Assembly (NCBI GenBank): GCA_017516285.1
Contig: JAFXDD010000049.1
Location: 1 to 24,828, forward strand
Source: Lachnospiraceae bacterium
GTDB taxonomy: Bacteria; Bacillota_A; Clostridia; Lachnospirales; Lachnospiraceae
DNA: 24,828 bases
Reading direction: 5' to 3'
Numbering within the stretch: the first letter of the stretch is position 1; each line of letters starts with the position of its first letter. The position numbers and the translations under genes were made by a program. Under the pieces are notes generated by a model. It saw nothing but the letters and a program-made list of their open reading frames with translations, was not told the origin of the DNA and did no database searches. This document shows positions 24,788-24,828 of the stretch, piece by piece.

Positions 24788-24828
24788 ATGGATTACATTA
24801 TGACTACACTCGACAACCTGATTCATCA
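24788..24828 (+). CDS. Sodium-pumping decarboxylase beta subunit (OadB/MmdB), partial
   Basis: Only the first 13 codons are in the window: MDYIMTTLDNLIH. The family's N-terminus commonly reads M-x-Y/I-x-x-x-L-x-N-L, and GAGGTG stands just before the ATG. As the gene after a carboxyltransferase, OadG-type subunit and biotin carrier, it should be the multi-pass membrane protein that decarboxylates carboxybiotin and exports Na+. The call depends mainly on context. Confidence 0.65.
   Translation, partial: MDYIMTTLDNLIH

Overview
The window looks like a chromosomal segment of an anaerobic, low-to-mid GC Firmicute, most likely a member of the Clostridia close to Lachnospiraceae. This rests on gene content and order: era followed by a YqzL-like gene and recO; scpA-scpB followed by a D-Ala-D-Ala carboxypeptidase; a dimeric-type glycyl-tRNA synthetase; a giant 2-hydroxyacyl-CoA dehydratase activase-like protein; and a sodium-pump decarboxylase operon. 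It also rests on strong Shine-Dalgarno sites and sigma-A type promoters. I see no phage, insertion sequence, CRISPR array, tRNA or rRNA gene.

Layout. (1) 1-136 carries no gene I recognise and contains inverted repeats. (2) 137-4354 (minus strand) is a 1405-residue protein with two ASKHA ATPase/[4Fe-4S] activase modules and a long C-terminal region. It has its own strong promoter and a 23-bp palindrome upstream, and it is divergent from everything that follows. (3) 4624-6698 is a three-gene plus-strand cluster: a probably inactive rhomboid-like membrane protein with a C-terminal zinc-finger tail, a sigma-70-like protein lacking the DNA-binding regions, and a 139-residue protein I do not recognise. 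(4) 6741-6911 has a good promoter followed by three hairpins and no ORF, a candidate small RNA or leader. (5) 6996-9936 is an M16C presequence-protease-like gene broken by one extra base at about 9509. (6) 9959-11707 holds era, a YqzL-like gene and recO. (7) 11787-12356 is a lipoprotein of unknown role. (8) 12398-16455 holds glyS and alaS as a pair with no T-box leader. (9) 16604-16780 is rpsU with its own promoter, structured leader and terminator. (10) 16933-21936 holds two S11 D-Ala-D-Ala carboxypeptidases flanking a metallophosphoesterase and scpA-scpB. (11) 22104 to the right edge is a biotin-dependent, Na+-translocating decarboxylase operon: carboxyltransferase, OadG-type small subunit with a lipoprotein-like N-terminal domain, biotin carrier, and the first codons of the membrane beta subunit.

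Most of the window is housekeeping: ribosome assembly, repair, aminoacylation, chromosome condensation and wall maturation. The decarboxylase operon would convert decarboxylation energy into a sodium gradient. Its acyl-CoA or keto-acid substrate cannot be read from sequence alone. The parts most worth a second look are the cluster at 4624-6698, the transcribed-looking gap at 6741-6911, and the frameshift at 9509. No evidence of a defence system or other wholly new multi-gene system was found.
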